64,000 nucleotides of DNA from assembly GCA_964059195.1 (NCBI GenBank), contig CAXKWD010000010.1, forward strand, positions 1,556,001 through 1,620,000. Direction: 5' to 3'. Position numbers and translations under genes: made by a program. This DNA is from Ectobius pallidus. Its lineage: Eukaryota > Arthropoda > Insecta > Blattodea > Ectobiidae. Positions 13,075 to 24,667 of this stretch are shown in pieces (positions within the stretch are counted from its first letter, which is position 1; each line of letters begins with the position of its first letter). The notes under the pieces are model-generated. The model saw only the letters and a program-made list of their open reading frames with translations, made no database searches and was not told where the DNA came from.

Positions 13075-13620
13075 GGAATAACTATGGAGTAGCCTTATGC
13101 CCACTTTCTGGAATGTTTAGCCAAGAGATTCCATCTCCATCTGTTGTCTGGTATTTCGTGTTTGAAAACATTCCACAGTAGCATTGTCTACTATCGTTTC
13201 TCATAATGTGACCGAGGTAATTTTTTTTATGGGGTTGGGGCCAGTCTTTCCAGTACGGCCTATCCATGACAACCTTAATATCTTCCGGAAGATCGACTTC
13301 TCAGAAGTTTTCAACATTCCATTCACTGTCTATGTCATAGCTCAAGTTGCAACCACATAAAAACAGAATATTATACATAACAACGTAGAAGGATCATCTG
13401 TGTATCTTTTAACTCTTTGGTAACTATTGACTTTTGAAAAATTAATTATTGTATTGAAAGCTGTCCTGGCTTCTGCAATACAAGCCTTCACTTCTTCAGA
13501 ATTATTCCATTGATAATTAATTTTCGATGACCTAGATATGTACGTTGAATTGTGCTTTTGTTCAAGCATCAATTGACATGCTAATGGTCCTCAGTTTTGT
13601 TTTATTTATATTGATACCAA
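13075..13620 (-). pseudogene. Decayed LINE reverse-transcriptase C-terminal fragment
   Basis: Minus-strand translation gives, in two adjacent pieces, EEVKACIAEARTAFNTI (the I..ARxAFN helix typical of the RT thumb) and KNYLGHIMRND, then ISWLNI. The order matches the RT C-terminal region of arthropod non-LTR elements, where LGHIMR is followed by a basic GRRRxSWL segment. Frames are broken between the pieces and the 5' region is absent. Exact clade not determined. Confidence 0.65.
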
Positions 13621-13744
13621 GAAATTATTCGAGGCTGCTCTGTGTCACTTTATTGAAAAAGTATTGCAAGTGTTCCAGGAGATTGAGACGTCCAGATTAT
13701 TAGACATTCGGTCCTTCAAGATGGTAAGATTTCGATGTTCTGTG

Positions 13745-13905
13745 GATATTTAGATAGGAAGATAAATCGTTAAGTAGATAAATGGAAAGATGGGTAGGTA
13801 AATAGATGGATGGATGATTGGATGGATAGACGGACGAACAGACACACAGAGAGGCAAAAAGACGGACAGACGGACAGGCAGGTGGACAGAGAGACAGACA
13901 CGTAA
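13745..13905. repeat. Degenerate GATA/GGAT/GACA simple repeat
   Basis: Imperfect tetranucleotide runs of GATG, GGAC and GACA. Open frames on both strands here are by-products of the simple repeat. Confidence 0.8.
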
Positions 13906-14885
13906 CATATGGATCATTAGAAAGTTATGGAGAGAAGTCATTCACAAACTCAAGAACGTACGAAACCTCCAGGGAGTCCAAAGGCTGATTCCAGACGGTC
14001 TCATTCTACGCTTCATGCGTTATAGCCAGGGTACAACCCATTGAATTTGCCTATCACTCAAAGGAAAATTAAGGTATATAAAGCCTTACATGGTGAGACA
14101 GACTTTGACGCTTCTTTGGAACGTAGGTACTGATCTCATCCATCAAGAAGTAGTTACAAATTAAACCGAGTACACTAATGCATTGCTACTAAAATATAAA
14201 CTGGCGGAAATAAAACAGGGAATACGGTGGAAGCGGCTGCAGCAATATTTCAATATAGAATCCTTATACGACAGTTTCAATTCAAGCTAAATAGTGTCTT
14301 CTGATGATAAAGCATAAACTGCATCCATTTTGAAAGCTATATAAGAGATCCAATTAATCCATGGTATGCCAAATGAACGAGAAAGTTACCAGTATACACA
14401 GATAGCAAAATAATCTTAAGTCAAAAAAATTACAGCCTAAAGTCTAGAAAATCAGCAACGGAACATTCATTTCAGCGGCCCCATAGGCCGTGGCAGTAGT
14501 TGGCAACGAACTTGTTGAGAAGTTGGAAAAAGAAGCTGTGGAAGGCAAGGATCAGAACAAGCCTACAACAAAGCTAAAAAAATCCACTGACATAACAGAA
14601 ATAAATGAAAAAGTACTGCAGAAATTATAAGACAGATGGACACATTAACACAAAATATGGTATAAGCAAATTATTTTTTCCCTCATTCAAAGAAAAGTTA
14701 CCAGTTAAAATTATCTACAATTTCAGATTTACTGCCTAGTCACAGGGCATGGGAATACAAGATCATACTTTCATAGGTTGCACATAAATCAAGATCCAAG
14801 ATGCACATGAAATAGGGGCAACTTGTGTCACTCTTATGAAAAAGAGGCAAATTAGTTTATCAATGTCCAGATATGGAAGTAAAAT
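13905..14885 (+). pseudogene. Decayed LINE ORF2, RT connection and RNase H region
   Basis: Scattered frames on the plus strand read, in order: a segment like NVRNLQGVQRLI and ITQRKIKVYKALHG (RT connection), VVGNELVEKLEKEA (RNase H, GNE/AxxLAKEA-like), ITEINEKVLQKL, and finally LVTGHGNTRSYFHR followed by a Cys-poor remnant of the tail. This order is that of RNase H-bearing Jockey/I-type elements. Many stops and frameshifts are present. It is unrelated in strand to the neighbouring fragment at 13.1-13.6 kb. Confidence 0.65.
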
Positions 14886-17125
14886 ACTACAGCCTTAATA
14901 ATGAAGATAGGAGGTAGCTGGCCAGAAGGGTGGGAACTGGCCGCTTAATAATATTTTTTTCTTCATGACATGTAAATTACGTGTAAAACGCGCAATGAAA
15001 GTAATAAACGTAAAATTCGCAAGAAAGATCTGTTAAGACTTTTCAATTTTTTCAATTTTATAAATCTATTCGAAGTTAAAAAAGTAAAATTATTTGAACT
15101 CTCTGCTGCAGAATACAAATTTGGAGCTTGTTTCTGTGGGAACTCAATTTCCACACCCCCAGCTACTATTACACGTGGACCAGAAACAACATCTTCTGTC
15201 GACAAACAGAATTTTACTCCAAAGCATTTCGTGTGTGTTGGTAATAAATTATTTTGAACCTTCTTGCCAAGAGTAAAAATTACAATTTTGCCAAACTAAA
15301 AGAAAGATTTATATTTAAAATGCATACACTCCCTACTATGATGGAGAAGTATAAATACAATATAGCAGAACTTCATAGGTTCAGTGATTTACTAGAAGAA
15401 AGAAATTAAAAATTAATGAATAGTTATGTTTGCTAATTATGAATCAGACCACTGCACTCTTACAACTGGTATATTAATGAATAAAGATAAAAATAGTTGT
15501 GACGATTCAACTCTATATAAAAGTTGTGATAAGGTGATTGAATTCAATTTAATGTTGCACTGAATATTTTATGTACAAGAACATTGAAGGAATTCACAAT
15601 ATAAATATTAAACGAACTTAATGAATGTTGATATTATCAAAATCAAACTAAATGTCAGCTTATTACGTCCAGTGTATATATTTTTTTTTTCATTACGTAG
15701 GCCTATTTTACAAGTACTTCACGTGTACGGCACATATAGGTAATCTAGGCACCCAACCCTACTGGCCAGTTTGTAATCATGACCGTCATTTGAGAGTCGC
15801 AAAATTATTCAGTCAATATTGACCCCACTACAGTAGTATAAAGTTTGATGCAAGGAATATCTATACAAAATAAATAAAACGAACGATAATTTGAAAATTG
15901 TCCAATTCCAATGGAAAATTGTTAACAGATGTAACGAGAAGTATTTAATGGGGCATAATGATGTTTAAAGAAATTAAATACATACATGCATACAGATAAT
16001 ACATACACACATTCATAGGTACACAGTTACATAGATAGGTAGAGAGATAGAGATAGGGAGGGAAAGAGAGATGGACCATGGAAATGTTTCAGATATATAT
16101 ACAATCTTGGAGCAGGTCATGGCAAGATCAATACATTAGCATCCCAGTTCTCGCACCTGCGGACTTCCTTGTATCGTAGCTCTATATGCATACAGTGCTT
16201 AGAGAGGACTGATATGTCGTCCATGGTGTATAATCAGGAGTATAACCATGTTTCAAGAGTAGGATTTTTGTTATCGAATTAAGTAGCGATTGGGATGAAA
16301 TGTGGATGCAGGCAGGAGAAATGTGATCCTGGCGGGGCCGGGTCGAGCCCTCCTTCCAGATGGGTCGATACGCGCGCGCAGGAGCCGCCTGGCCATGCCT
16401 AGTTCTCCTGTACCCAATAATGTGAAAAGTCTGTACCCGTCACCTACTGAACTACAAGCTGCAGTTAGTACAGCTTTCTTCCCAGGCTTGCACAGAATGC
16501 TTATTTGTTAAAGTTTAATATGTGGCATATCAGAAACTGTATTCACAACTTCGGGCTTAATATAATTTATTAATTGATAACTAATATCTGTTTTCTAGCT
16601 ATGTAAAGACTCATGAAAAGGGAAATATTCTACACAGTACAACGGTTTGAAAGTTCAACTAAAATAGTTCGGACAATTCAGTCTCCTGACAATCTAAAGG
16701 GACGATTTCTGATGAGGTACTAAATTGAGTATTAACATGTATAAAAGGCTTACGTAATAATGGATTGAAGGAATCAGCCATGATTATGTTTTTATTTTGG
16801 ACCTTACAATGAGTAACTATTGTATGCATCCTAACCAAAGCTCATTCGTAAGTTATTGGATTCGAAATTTCTGCATTTTTACTTAAAACATTGTTTTGCT
16901 CAGAGGAGCTTCTTAAATATCACATTACAATGTTAGTAAATGAGAATAGTATAAGGCAGACCTGTATTCTGCCATTCTCTGGGTTGTATTATGCATATAT
17001 TGCGTATCTCCCAAATCACTGAAACGTCATTATTTCTTTTTATGCGGATAATTTATTTCGCCTGCTCAGAAACTAAACCCGGAGCTTCCTAATTAAGAGA
17101 TTATGACTGAATAGTAACTTACTGT
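14886..17125. other. Unassigned sequence
   Basis: AT-rich with a degenerate ACAT/GATA simple repeat at about 15965-16075 and a GC-richer patch at 16300-16500 that is open in one frame but unrecognised. I see no supported gene. Confidence 0.4.
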
Positions 17126-17129
17126 TGTT

Positions 17130-18455
17130 GTTCCCCAAGGCTAGTTAACAGTAAGTCAACAATAAATGTTGCCCCATCCGACTTAGACTAGTCACAGCAC
17201 TTGAGTGCGTGACGTCACTGGTTTCCATCTAGGGCTGTTCCTGTTTACTCAGACTAGAAATGATTAAACTCGCAAAATTTAATTAACCCTTGGTGTGATT
17301 ACTATGACATTTGTGCAGAAATAATCTACACACAACAGCCCTACTTATGGTTAAAATAGAGACTTAAAAAGACGGACACTTATATACTTACTTACTCACT
17401 GACAATTCCTCAGCAAGCTAAAGGAATATTATCTATTTTATGGAGCACGAAGTTTCATTGCCGCGCTTACCTGAACCCGCCATTCAACCCTATTCTGTGC
17501 TAACTCCATCTATTCAACCCTCGCAAATCCTACTTCTTTTAAATCTATCCTAATATTGTCCTCCCACCTTCGTCCAGGTCTTCCAAGTGGTCTATTCCCT
17601 TCGGGTCTCTCATTCAATACTTTTGAGATATGTTTTCTCTTCCCATGCGTGCAACATGTCCAGCCCATTTCATCCTCCGTGATTTAATTACCTTTATTAT
17701 ATCCGGTGAAGAGTACAGGTTATGAAGCACATCGTTAGGCCTATGCAGTTTTCTCCAGTCCCCATTTTCATCTCGTTTAGACCGAAGTATTTTCCTAACC
17801 ACCCTGTTTTCGTTCACTCTCAGATTATGTTCTTCCCAAAGAACAAATGTTTTTATTTCATTTCATAAATTTCGCCAATTACACAAAATTCACGGAGGGT
17901 GAAGCAAATTTGCCTATGCGACAATTTTTTCTGTGCCTAAAAAGCTTCAAGCAGCAAAGTATTAGTGAAATATTTGCATTTTATTATAAGTTAAGTACCG
18001 CCTTTACATTTTGAATGGTTTACGAGCAAATTTCCGTATGCTATAATTTTTGTTCTCTTTGTACCAGAAGAATCTTCAAGCGGAAAAATTTTAGTGAAAA
18101 TTTTTTCCCACAAAAAAAGTTCAATAGTCAACTATGCTTCACCCTCCAAGATTTTTTTGTGTAATTGGGTATATTTATAAAATGAAATAAAAACATGTGT
18201 CCACTTTTTTAAGGCTTTGTTTTAATCATTAATAGGGTTGTAGTTGTGTGTAGATTATTACTACACAAATGTCACAGTAATTCGACCAAGGGTTAATTAA
18301 ATGTTGCGAGTTTAATCCTAACGTGTGAGCATTTCTAGAGTGAGTAAACACCGGGAACAGTTCTCGTTGGATAGGAGTGACGTCACACATCCCGCCTCCT
18401 CGTTCAGCCTCCTCAGACGAGGCAACCTCTATAGTTGACGATCCTTGGTTGTTCC
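17130..18455. mobile_element. Foldback-type inverted repeat element with nested LINE
   Basis: The left arm (about 17205-17379 plus 17847-17910) and right arm (about 18134-18400) are inverted copies. Shared blocks include AAACTCGCAA-ATTTAATTAACCCTTGG, AATAATCTACACACAAC and CCAATTACACAAAA followed by GGAGGGTGAAGCA. A LINE fragment interrupts the left arm, and the right arm preserves the uninterrupted junction. Outer ends are uncertain. Probably a non-autonomous DNA transposon. Confidence 0.6.
17380..17846 (-). pseudogene. 5'-truncated LINE 3' end (RT C-terminus) nested in foldback arm
   Basis: The minus strand encodes ENRVVRKIL, WRKLH, LHNLYSSPDIIKVIKSRR, MKWAGHVARMG, then in shifted frames PEGNRPLGRP and RWEDNIRIDL. 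This is the characteristic C-terminus of a common arthropod non-LTR reverse transcriptase. The 3' end (left side) finishes in a TAAG-type tetranucleotide tail (rc of ACTTACTTACTCACT at about 17386-17400). Comparison with the right arm of the surrounding inverted repeat places the insertion between ACAC and ATGTTTTT. Confidence 0.82.
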
Positions 18456-19259
18456 CCACTATGCTTGTATCAACAGTGTCCCACTTCCATGACATAGTTA
18501 TTTCCTATGATATTTTGTGTAGACTTGTACAAAATAAAATATGGATATAAAATTTGTATGACGCGTGGTATATATCGCTTGTAACATAATAATTTAATAC
18601 TCTTGTAGGCTTTCCCGAAAATATGTGTGTTAAATATTTTAAATGAGATCTTAAAACGCACCCAATGGTAAAAGAAACCAGGGATTTCAGATCCTTATAC
18701 ACAAACCTAGCCATTATATTAAAAATAGCCATTTTTAGCCACTTTAAAAAGATATATTTTTTGGCCTAAGGTAAAAGCATGGATTGAAAATATCAGTGTG
18801 AAAACACCTTTTATTAAAACCTTGTGGCAGCAATATTTGCAACTGCTCCTTGAACTCGTTGTCAAGTTCTAGTTCTTCAATGTCCCTGCTTTTGCTTGGA
18901 GTTAGCAGTCTTTAAATGTAAGCCATTTATGATCGGCTTCCCATACTGAATTATATTTTCTATTTTTAATGAGTAAATACATAATAAACAATTAATTTAA
19001 AAACACAATTGATAAAATAAAACAAAGAGACGGGCTACAATATATGCTGCACAGATGCACCTATAAACAACAAGATGTGAAACTGAACAACACGCTTGCA
19101 TTCACACTACATTATTACACCACAAAAGCCAGGTGCCAGTTAGGATATGAGCCGGCGCACTCCACGTTTCAACAGAACCACGCGTTGCAAACGAGATATC
19201 GTCGTTCATGGTATTGTACGAAGAATGAGTGTGTTCAGTTTTATCTTCTATAATATTTT
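18456..19259. other. Unassigned AT-rich sequence
   Basis: No coding or repeat signal I can name. Confidence 0.4.
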
Positions 19260-20340
19260 TTATAATTTACTAGCTCAGAAGGCCCGGTGTTGCCTGGGTT
19301 TTATATTTTATAATTCGAAATTAACATAGGACTTTCGATTTTCAGGCTCTAGGTCCTTATGAGGGAAACAACTTATCACAATCAAACAATTCCCGCAGAA
19401 AACGCTAGTATGAAGCTTTTATGGCTCATAGAGAACTCTGAAATTTGCAACCCATTGCTTCCACACACCGTGGGGGTTGAAATAAGAAGAAACAGAAATT
19501 CCGGTAACATGAAATTTTACGTCTGTACGAGATATCTTATTTTCATTTTGTCATACAACCATTTTGGGGCTGAAATGAAAAATAAAATCAATATCACCAT
19601 CACACTTTCCTCCACAAAAACTCGGGACATAATAATTTACTGCGCACTTAGGACTAAAAATGCTCCATCCTATTTTGCCTCTTTTTGTATGATTATGGCT
19701 TACAATAAACATCCGTCTTTCTCAAATAATACAAAGCCTATAGCAACGAATAACGCATCAGTGGATAGGATTTCTTACCAACTTCTGACTTGGCATACTC
19801 GGTGCTCATCGTTGGCGCAAACTCAGGCTGAGACAACTAAAATCGCTCTTCCCGCAATACGACCCCTCATTCTAATTCAAAACATGATGTGCGAAAATTA
19901 TATTGTCTATGCCCAGGGTAGAGAAAGTTATGTAATGCATCACATCCGATATTTGTTTACCTGGATGTCATTCTCCGTTATTGATTTACAGAAGTTATTT
20001 CCTATCGCTAGCCTCTCTATTCTTCAAAGCCCAGAGTATCATGCAACTTTCAAAGGCACATGTGAGCAGTGGAAACAATACTGTTCTTACGAGAACTGCA
20101 CACGCTGTGTAAAATCCAAGTAGTGAATTTAGTGCTATATTTTCATAAATTATCCAATTTTACAAGGGAAGGGGTGGGTTTAATTTTTCCTACGATTCTT
20201 TCCTGGTTGAAGTAAGTATGTGTGCAAAATTTCGTGCAAATTGCTCGAAGGATGTATATTTGTATAGGGAACAAGCGTACCCACATAGGCCTACCACTTT
20301 CAACTTTATATATTAGACTCGCTTCGCTCATTGGGGGCTC
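19260..20340 (+). repeat. Dispersed repeat unit carrying an unknown open frame
   Basis: Begins near a GGCCCGGTGTTGCCTGGGTT motif and ends near CCACATAGGCCTACCACTTT-caactttatata. Both are of a type that often brackets interspersed repeats in insect genomes. An in-frame stretch of 254 codons from an ATG (19359-20123) lies inside. Its translation is rich in Ile, Thr and Cys, with no domain I recognise, no long hydrophobic segment and no catalytic motif. It may be a chance frame in repeat DNA or an eroded transposon protein. Confidence 0.35.
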
Positions 20341-20479
20341 CGCCCATAATCCCCCACTTCTTTGGGAAACAGAGTGCGTGTATTTAGTCTCCTGTATTGG
20401 CAGAGCCCTATGTGTAATCTGTTTGATAATACCGTTGCCATGAAAACCGAGCCCTTTCTTGGAGGGTTTTATGGCTAAA

Positions 20480-22535
20480 AATTAAAAAACTAATAATCTT
20501 TTTTGGAATTTTCCTGTGGTTTAAAGCCTAAAAGCTATACGTGCACCAAATTTCAAGTTTCTAGCTCATCTGGAAGTGAGTAAACATTAACGTCAGTGAG
20601 TCGAGCCTTTTTCGGGGGTTGTTAGGGCTAAAAATTAAAAAAATAAACTTTTTGGAATTTCCTGCAGTTCACAGCCTAAGAGCTATATGTGTACCAAATT
20701 TTAAGTCTCTAGCTCATCTGGAAGAGGGAAAACATTAACGTCAGTGAGCCGAGCTGAGCCCCTTTGAGCTATATGTGTACCAATTTTCAAGTTTCTAGCT
20801 CATCTGGAAGTGGGTATACGTTAATGTCAGTAACCCGAGCCAAGCCCCTTTTCGGGGAGTTTTTAAGGCTAAAAATTAAAAAATAACCTTTTCGGAATTT
20901 TCCTGCGGTTTACAGCCTAAAAGGAAAATATGTACTAAAGTTAAAGTTTCTACGTCATCTGGAAGTCGGCAAACATTAATGTCAGTGAGCCGAACCGAGC
21001 CCTTTTTCGGTTTCTTTAAGGCTAAAAAATGAAAAAAATACACTTTTGGGAATTTTCTTGTGGTTTACAGTGTAAAAGTTATATGTGTACCAAATTTCAA
21101 GTTTCTAGCTCATTTGGAACTGGGTATACATTAATGTCAGTGAGCCGAACAGAGCATTTTTTTTGGGGGGGGGGTTTTAGGGCTAAAATTAAAAAATAAA
21201 CTTTTTGTAATTTTTCTGTTGTTCACAGCCTGAAAGCTATAGGTGTACAATATTTCAATTTTCTAGCTCATCTGGAAGTGGAAACGTTAATGTCAGTGAG
21301 CCGAGCCGTGCCCTTTTTCGGGAGTTTTTAGGGCTAAAAATTGAAAAAATATTTTTTTTGTAATCTTCCTGTGGTTTACAGCCTTAAAGCTATATCTGTA
21401 CTAAATTTCAAGTTTCTAGTTCATTTGGATGTGGACACACATTAATGCCAGTAGCCGACCCGAGACGATTTTGTGGGTTTTAGGGCCAAAAATTAAAGAA
21501 TACACTTTTGGAATTTTCCTGTGGTTTATAGCCTAAAAGCTATATGTGTACAAAATTTCAAGTTTCTAGCTCCTCTGGAAGTGGGAAAACATTAACTTCA
21601 GTGAGCCGAACTGATCATGTTTTCTGGGTTTTTAGGGCTAAAATTAAAAAAAAATAACTTTTTGAAATTTTTCTGTGGTTTACAGCTTGGAATCTATATG
21701 TGTACAAAATTTCAAGTTTCTAGCTCATCTGGAAATGGGAAACATTAATGTCAGTAAGCCGAACCGAGGCCATTTGTCGGAGGTTTATAGGGCTAAAAAT
21801 GAAATAAAAAAACTTGCTTTTTGGAATTTTCCTGTGGTTTATAGCCTGAAAGCTATACGTTTACCAAGTTTCAAGTTTCTAGCTCATCTGGAAGTGGGCA
21901 AACATTATTGTCAGTGAGTGAGTGAGTCAGTCATGTGGCTTTATATCATGGGGACTCGCTTCGCTCATTGGGGGCTCCACCCCCAAACCCCCGCCGCGCT
22001 TCTCGGGAAAGGTTTTGGAATTTTCCTGTGGTTTACAGCCTAAAAGCTACACGTGTACCAAATGTCAAGTGGGCAAACATTAATGATGTGAGCCGAGCCG
22101 TTTTTCGGGGGATTTTAGAGCTAAAAATTAGAAAAATAAATTTTTTCTAGTTTTCCTGTGGTTTACAGTCTAAAAGCTATATGTGTACCAAATTTCAAGT
22201 TTCTAGCTCATCTGGAAGTGGGCAAACATTAATGTCAGTGAGCCCAGCCGAGCTCCTTTGTCGGGGGTTTTAGGGGATAAAATTGAAAAATAAACTTGTT
22301 TGGAATTTTCTAGCTCATCTGGAAGTGGGAAACATTAATGTCAGAGAGCCGAACCAAGCCCCTTTGTCGGGGTTTTGTAAGGTTAAAAATGAAAAAAATT
22401 ACTTTTTGGAATTTTCCTGTGGTTTACAGCCTGAAAGCTATTCGTGTACCAAATTTCAAGTTTCTAGCTCATCTGAAAGTGGGCAAACATTATTGTCAGT
22501 GAGCGAGTGAGTGAGTCGGCCATGTGTCTTTATAT
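20480..22535 (+). repeat. ~155-bp satellite-like tandem array, about 13 copies
   Basis: Each unit contains GGAATTTTCCTGTGGTTTAC, AGCCTAAAAGCTATATGTGT, ACCAAATTTCAAGTTTCTAG-ctcatctggaagtggg, CATTAATGTCAGTGAGCCGA and GGGCTAAAAATTAAAAAA. The CTAGCTCATCTGG core recurs near 20561, 20709, 20795, 20948 (variant), 21104, 21262, 21417 (variant), 21565, 21720, 21878, 22202, 22310 and 22462. Some units are partly deleted. A CGCTTCGCTCATTGGGGGCTCC motif precedes the array (20325) and recurs inside it (21957). Short open frames are repeats of one another, not genes. Confidence 0.9.
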
Positions 22536-23492
22536 TGTAACAAGGGCTCGTCGGGGTTCAAAATGAGAACACCGAGTTTATAATTGAAGGATGGAGGTTT
22601 CTTTATTTCCTACAACAAGTTACCAATACAGCCAGAAAACTCCAGACTATTTGCCAGTTCACTGTCCTGTTCAGTGCTCACTCTCACTGTGCTCAGTCCT
22701 AATTACAGCACTGTTCCAGTCCAATCCAGATCATCCCACGTCGCGTCGGTCAACTCCACAGTCCTCGCTGCCGCTGTGTGATCCACCCGTCGCGCCGAGT
22801 TCCCCGGGACGGCACTACCTCAGCCCAGATCAGCTCACCAGCTCTTCCGTTCACCCTTCCCTCCGGTCACTAGTTCCCCGTTGACTAGCTATTCCGCTCT
22901 CGGGTCCCTCCGGTCACTGGCTCCTCAGCTTCCCAAGACACACTCACTTGAGGCCGCGCTGATCAGTCCTCTCCGTCCAGCTCACCCTCTGACGCTGACG
23001 CTCGCCGCTACTCACGGACTGCCTCTCTGACTGTTCCCTCGTTGACCCTCTGGCTCTTCACGGACTGCCTCTCCTCTGATGTACTGACTCTTCACACTGA
23101 ACTGACTGTCGCTGTTACTCTCATTCGTTGACTGACTGAACTCTTCACCCTGACTGCCGCTCCATCACTGACTGCCCGGCTCGGCTGCTCGCACTCCTTA
23201 TATAGCCTTAACGAAAGTTCCAGAGTCGAGATCTGGAAAGCTCCGCCCGCGCATGGTCTAGAATGTCCGCGCGGGGCGCCTTTGCAGCCCTTAGCGCGTG
23301 GCTCCACCTCTGGCCCCTCCCACGAGCGCGCACCGTCACTCACCGCGCCGTGCTAGGGAGTAGGCCGCACCCGTCGGCGCGCGGCTCCAATCAGCAATAA
23401 GAGGGCCGTCCCTTTCTGGATTTATCTAATTCTAGTTCTTTCGGCCGGAGTCCTTCTTCTATCAGCTTCTAGGCTTTTCTGGCTTTGTCACA
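22536..23492 (-). repeat. 3' LTR
   Basis: The LTR copy at the 3' end of the minus-strand element. It contains a TATATAAGG box on the minus strand (about 23195-23205), likely the U3 promoter, and an AATAAA signal on the minus strand at about 22601-22606. Open frames inside are duplicated in the other LTR and are not genes. Confidence 0.92.
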
Positions 23493-23512
23493 TTGCCCCC
23501 TCCTTAAGGGCC
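23493..23512 (-). promoter_or_regulatory. Polypurine tract
   Basis: Minus-strand AAGGAGGGGGCAA sits immediately upstream of the 3' LTR, the position expected for second-strand priming. Confidence 0.8.
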
Positions 23513-23623
23513 TTCGTCCCGAAGTGCCCCATGATATGCCGCCAGACGGTCCAGGTGTACTACCAGCATCTTCACTCTTGGCTGTCGCTGGATGCGGTAG
23601 ACTTCTTCTGGGCACTTGGTGAA

Positions 23624-24644
23624 CTATTCCATGGCCAACAACAGGTACCGATGTCCATCATCAGTAATGGAGCATGGGCCTACCACGTTGTATTGCCGCA
23701 TGGCCCCACGGCTGCAATTCCTAGGCCCTCTGCTGGCATCGCCGGTGTCGCAGTGTTGACGCCACCTCTCGACGTCACTGCATTCCTGCAACCAGTTAAG
23801 CCTTCTCCGCAGTTTGTCGAGGATCCGGTTCACTCCCAAGCGGTCACCCGTCGCTCCTGCGTGGACTTCCTCCAGGACCTCCTTGACTCCGGCTCTTGGA
23901 AGGGCTAGGTGCTCCGCAGCCATCTTCTCATCCGCAGACTCCCAGCTTCCTTTCAGGACCCCGTCCCTGACCACTAGGGCGTCCAGCTGGTTCCCACAGC
24001 CCTCGTAGATGGCGCTGCGACTGGCTACCACTTCCCACGTCGGTCCCGTACCCGACATAACGTCCCGCAGTCTCTGCCCCTCGTCCACGCCGTCACACGG
24101 TGTCTCTCCGGCGTCCACATCGTCCCGCGGTGCCCGTCCTACGTCCACGTCGTCCCGCGATGTCTCTCCTACATCCACGTCGTCCCGCGGTGTCTGTCTT
24201 TCGTCCACGTCGTCACGCAGCGTCCCTCCGGTGTCCACGTCGTCCCGCGGTTCAGGTCCTACGTCAACGCCGTCCCGCGGTATCTGTGCTACGTCTACGT
24301 CGTCCCGCTGTTGTTCACTCAGGGCGTGACCTTCCCCTTCGGTAGCTGGTGATACGGTGATGGCCAGGTCCTCTTCCGGCTCTTCCTTATCTTCCACCTC
24401 GGCCTGTCCCTCTGGTTCACTTTTCACGGCCACCATCAGTTCGCTGTCCGGTTCTTCCTTCGGGCCTAAGTGCAGGTTCTTCATTTCCCTTATAATCCCT
24501 CTTATTTCTTTCACTTCGGAGTTCTGCCGGTCCATTTTTTCGTTCCGCTGGTCCATTTTTTTCGTTCAGTCGGTCTTCCATGGCGTGAAGTAACGACTTT
24601 AGCATGTCCTCCATCTTGCGTTCCTCCATCTTGCCTTCCTTCAA
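23624..24644 (-). pseudogene. Gag-like coiled coil fused to integrase N-terminus (deletion derivative)
   Basis: Starting from ATG at 24644, five bases after the primer site, the frame encodes a charged, coiled-coil-like leader (MEDMLKSLLHAMEDRL). A run of T at about 24555-24562 shifts the frame into a 310-codon stretch (24556-23624). That stretch has more coiled coil, an acidic segment, about nine decapeptide repeats of the form RDDVDVGETP, then an integrase zinc-binding-like region (VLEEVHAGATGDRLGVNRILDKLRRRLNW, with the expected GHLG His replaced by Asp) and CSDVERWRQHCDTG. It continues into the first residues of the integrase core (GHRYLLLAME) and stops. Protease, reverse transcriptase, RNase H and most of integrase are missing. 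Homology to integrase resumes after the stop. It could be a non-autonomous element moved in trans. Confidence 0.75.
24062..24318 (-). repeat. 30-bp coding minisatellite (decapeptide repeats)
   Basis: About nine 30-bp units with a CGTCGTCCCGCG core on the plus strand encode RDDVDxGxxP repeats in the minus frame. Unit boundaries keep the reading frame. Confidence 0.85.
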
Positions 24645-24648
24645 TTAT

Positions 24649-24666
24649 ATCCCACTTCTGACACCA
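24649..24666 (-). promoter_or_regulatory. Primer-binding site, tRNA-Leu type
   Basis: Minus-strand TGGTGTCAGAAGTGGGAT lies one base inside the 5' LTR. It begins with the TGG complementary to CCA and fits the 3' end of leucine tRNAs that finish in TCCCACTTCTGACA. First-strand synthesis would start here. Confidence 0.85.
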
Positions 24667-24667
24667 G

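Noticed and set aside
13750..14044. Opposite-strand open frames at 13750-13941 and 13814-14044
   Set aside because: They fall largely in a GATG/GACA simple repeat; the translations are low complexity.
14900..15800. Inverted repeat around CTGGCCAG words near 14920 and 15760
   Set aside because: Only a short core matches; the flanks do not align well enough to call an element.
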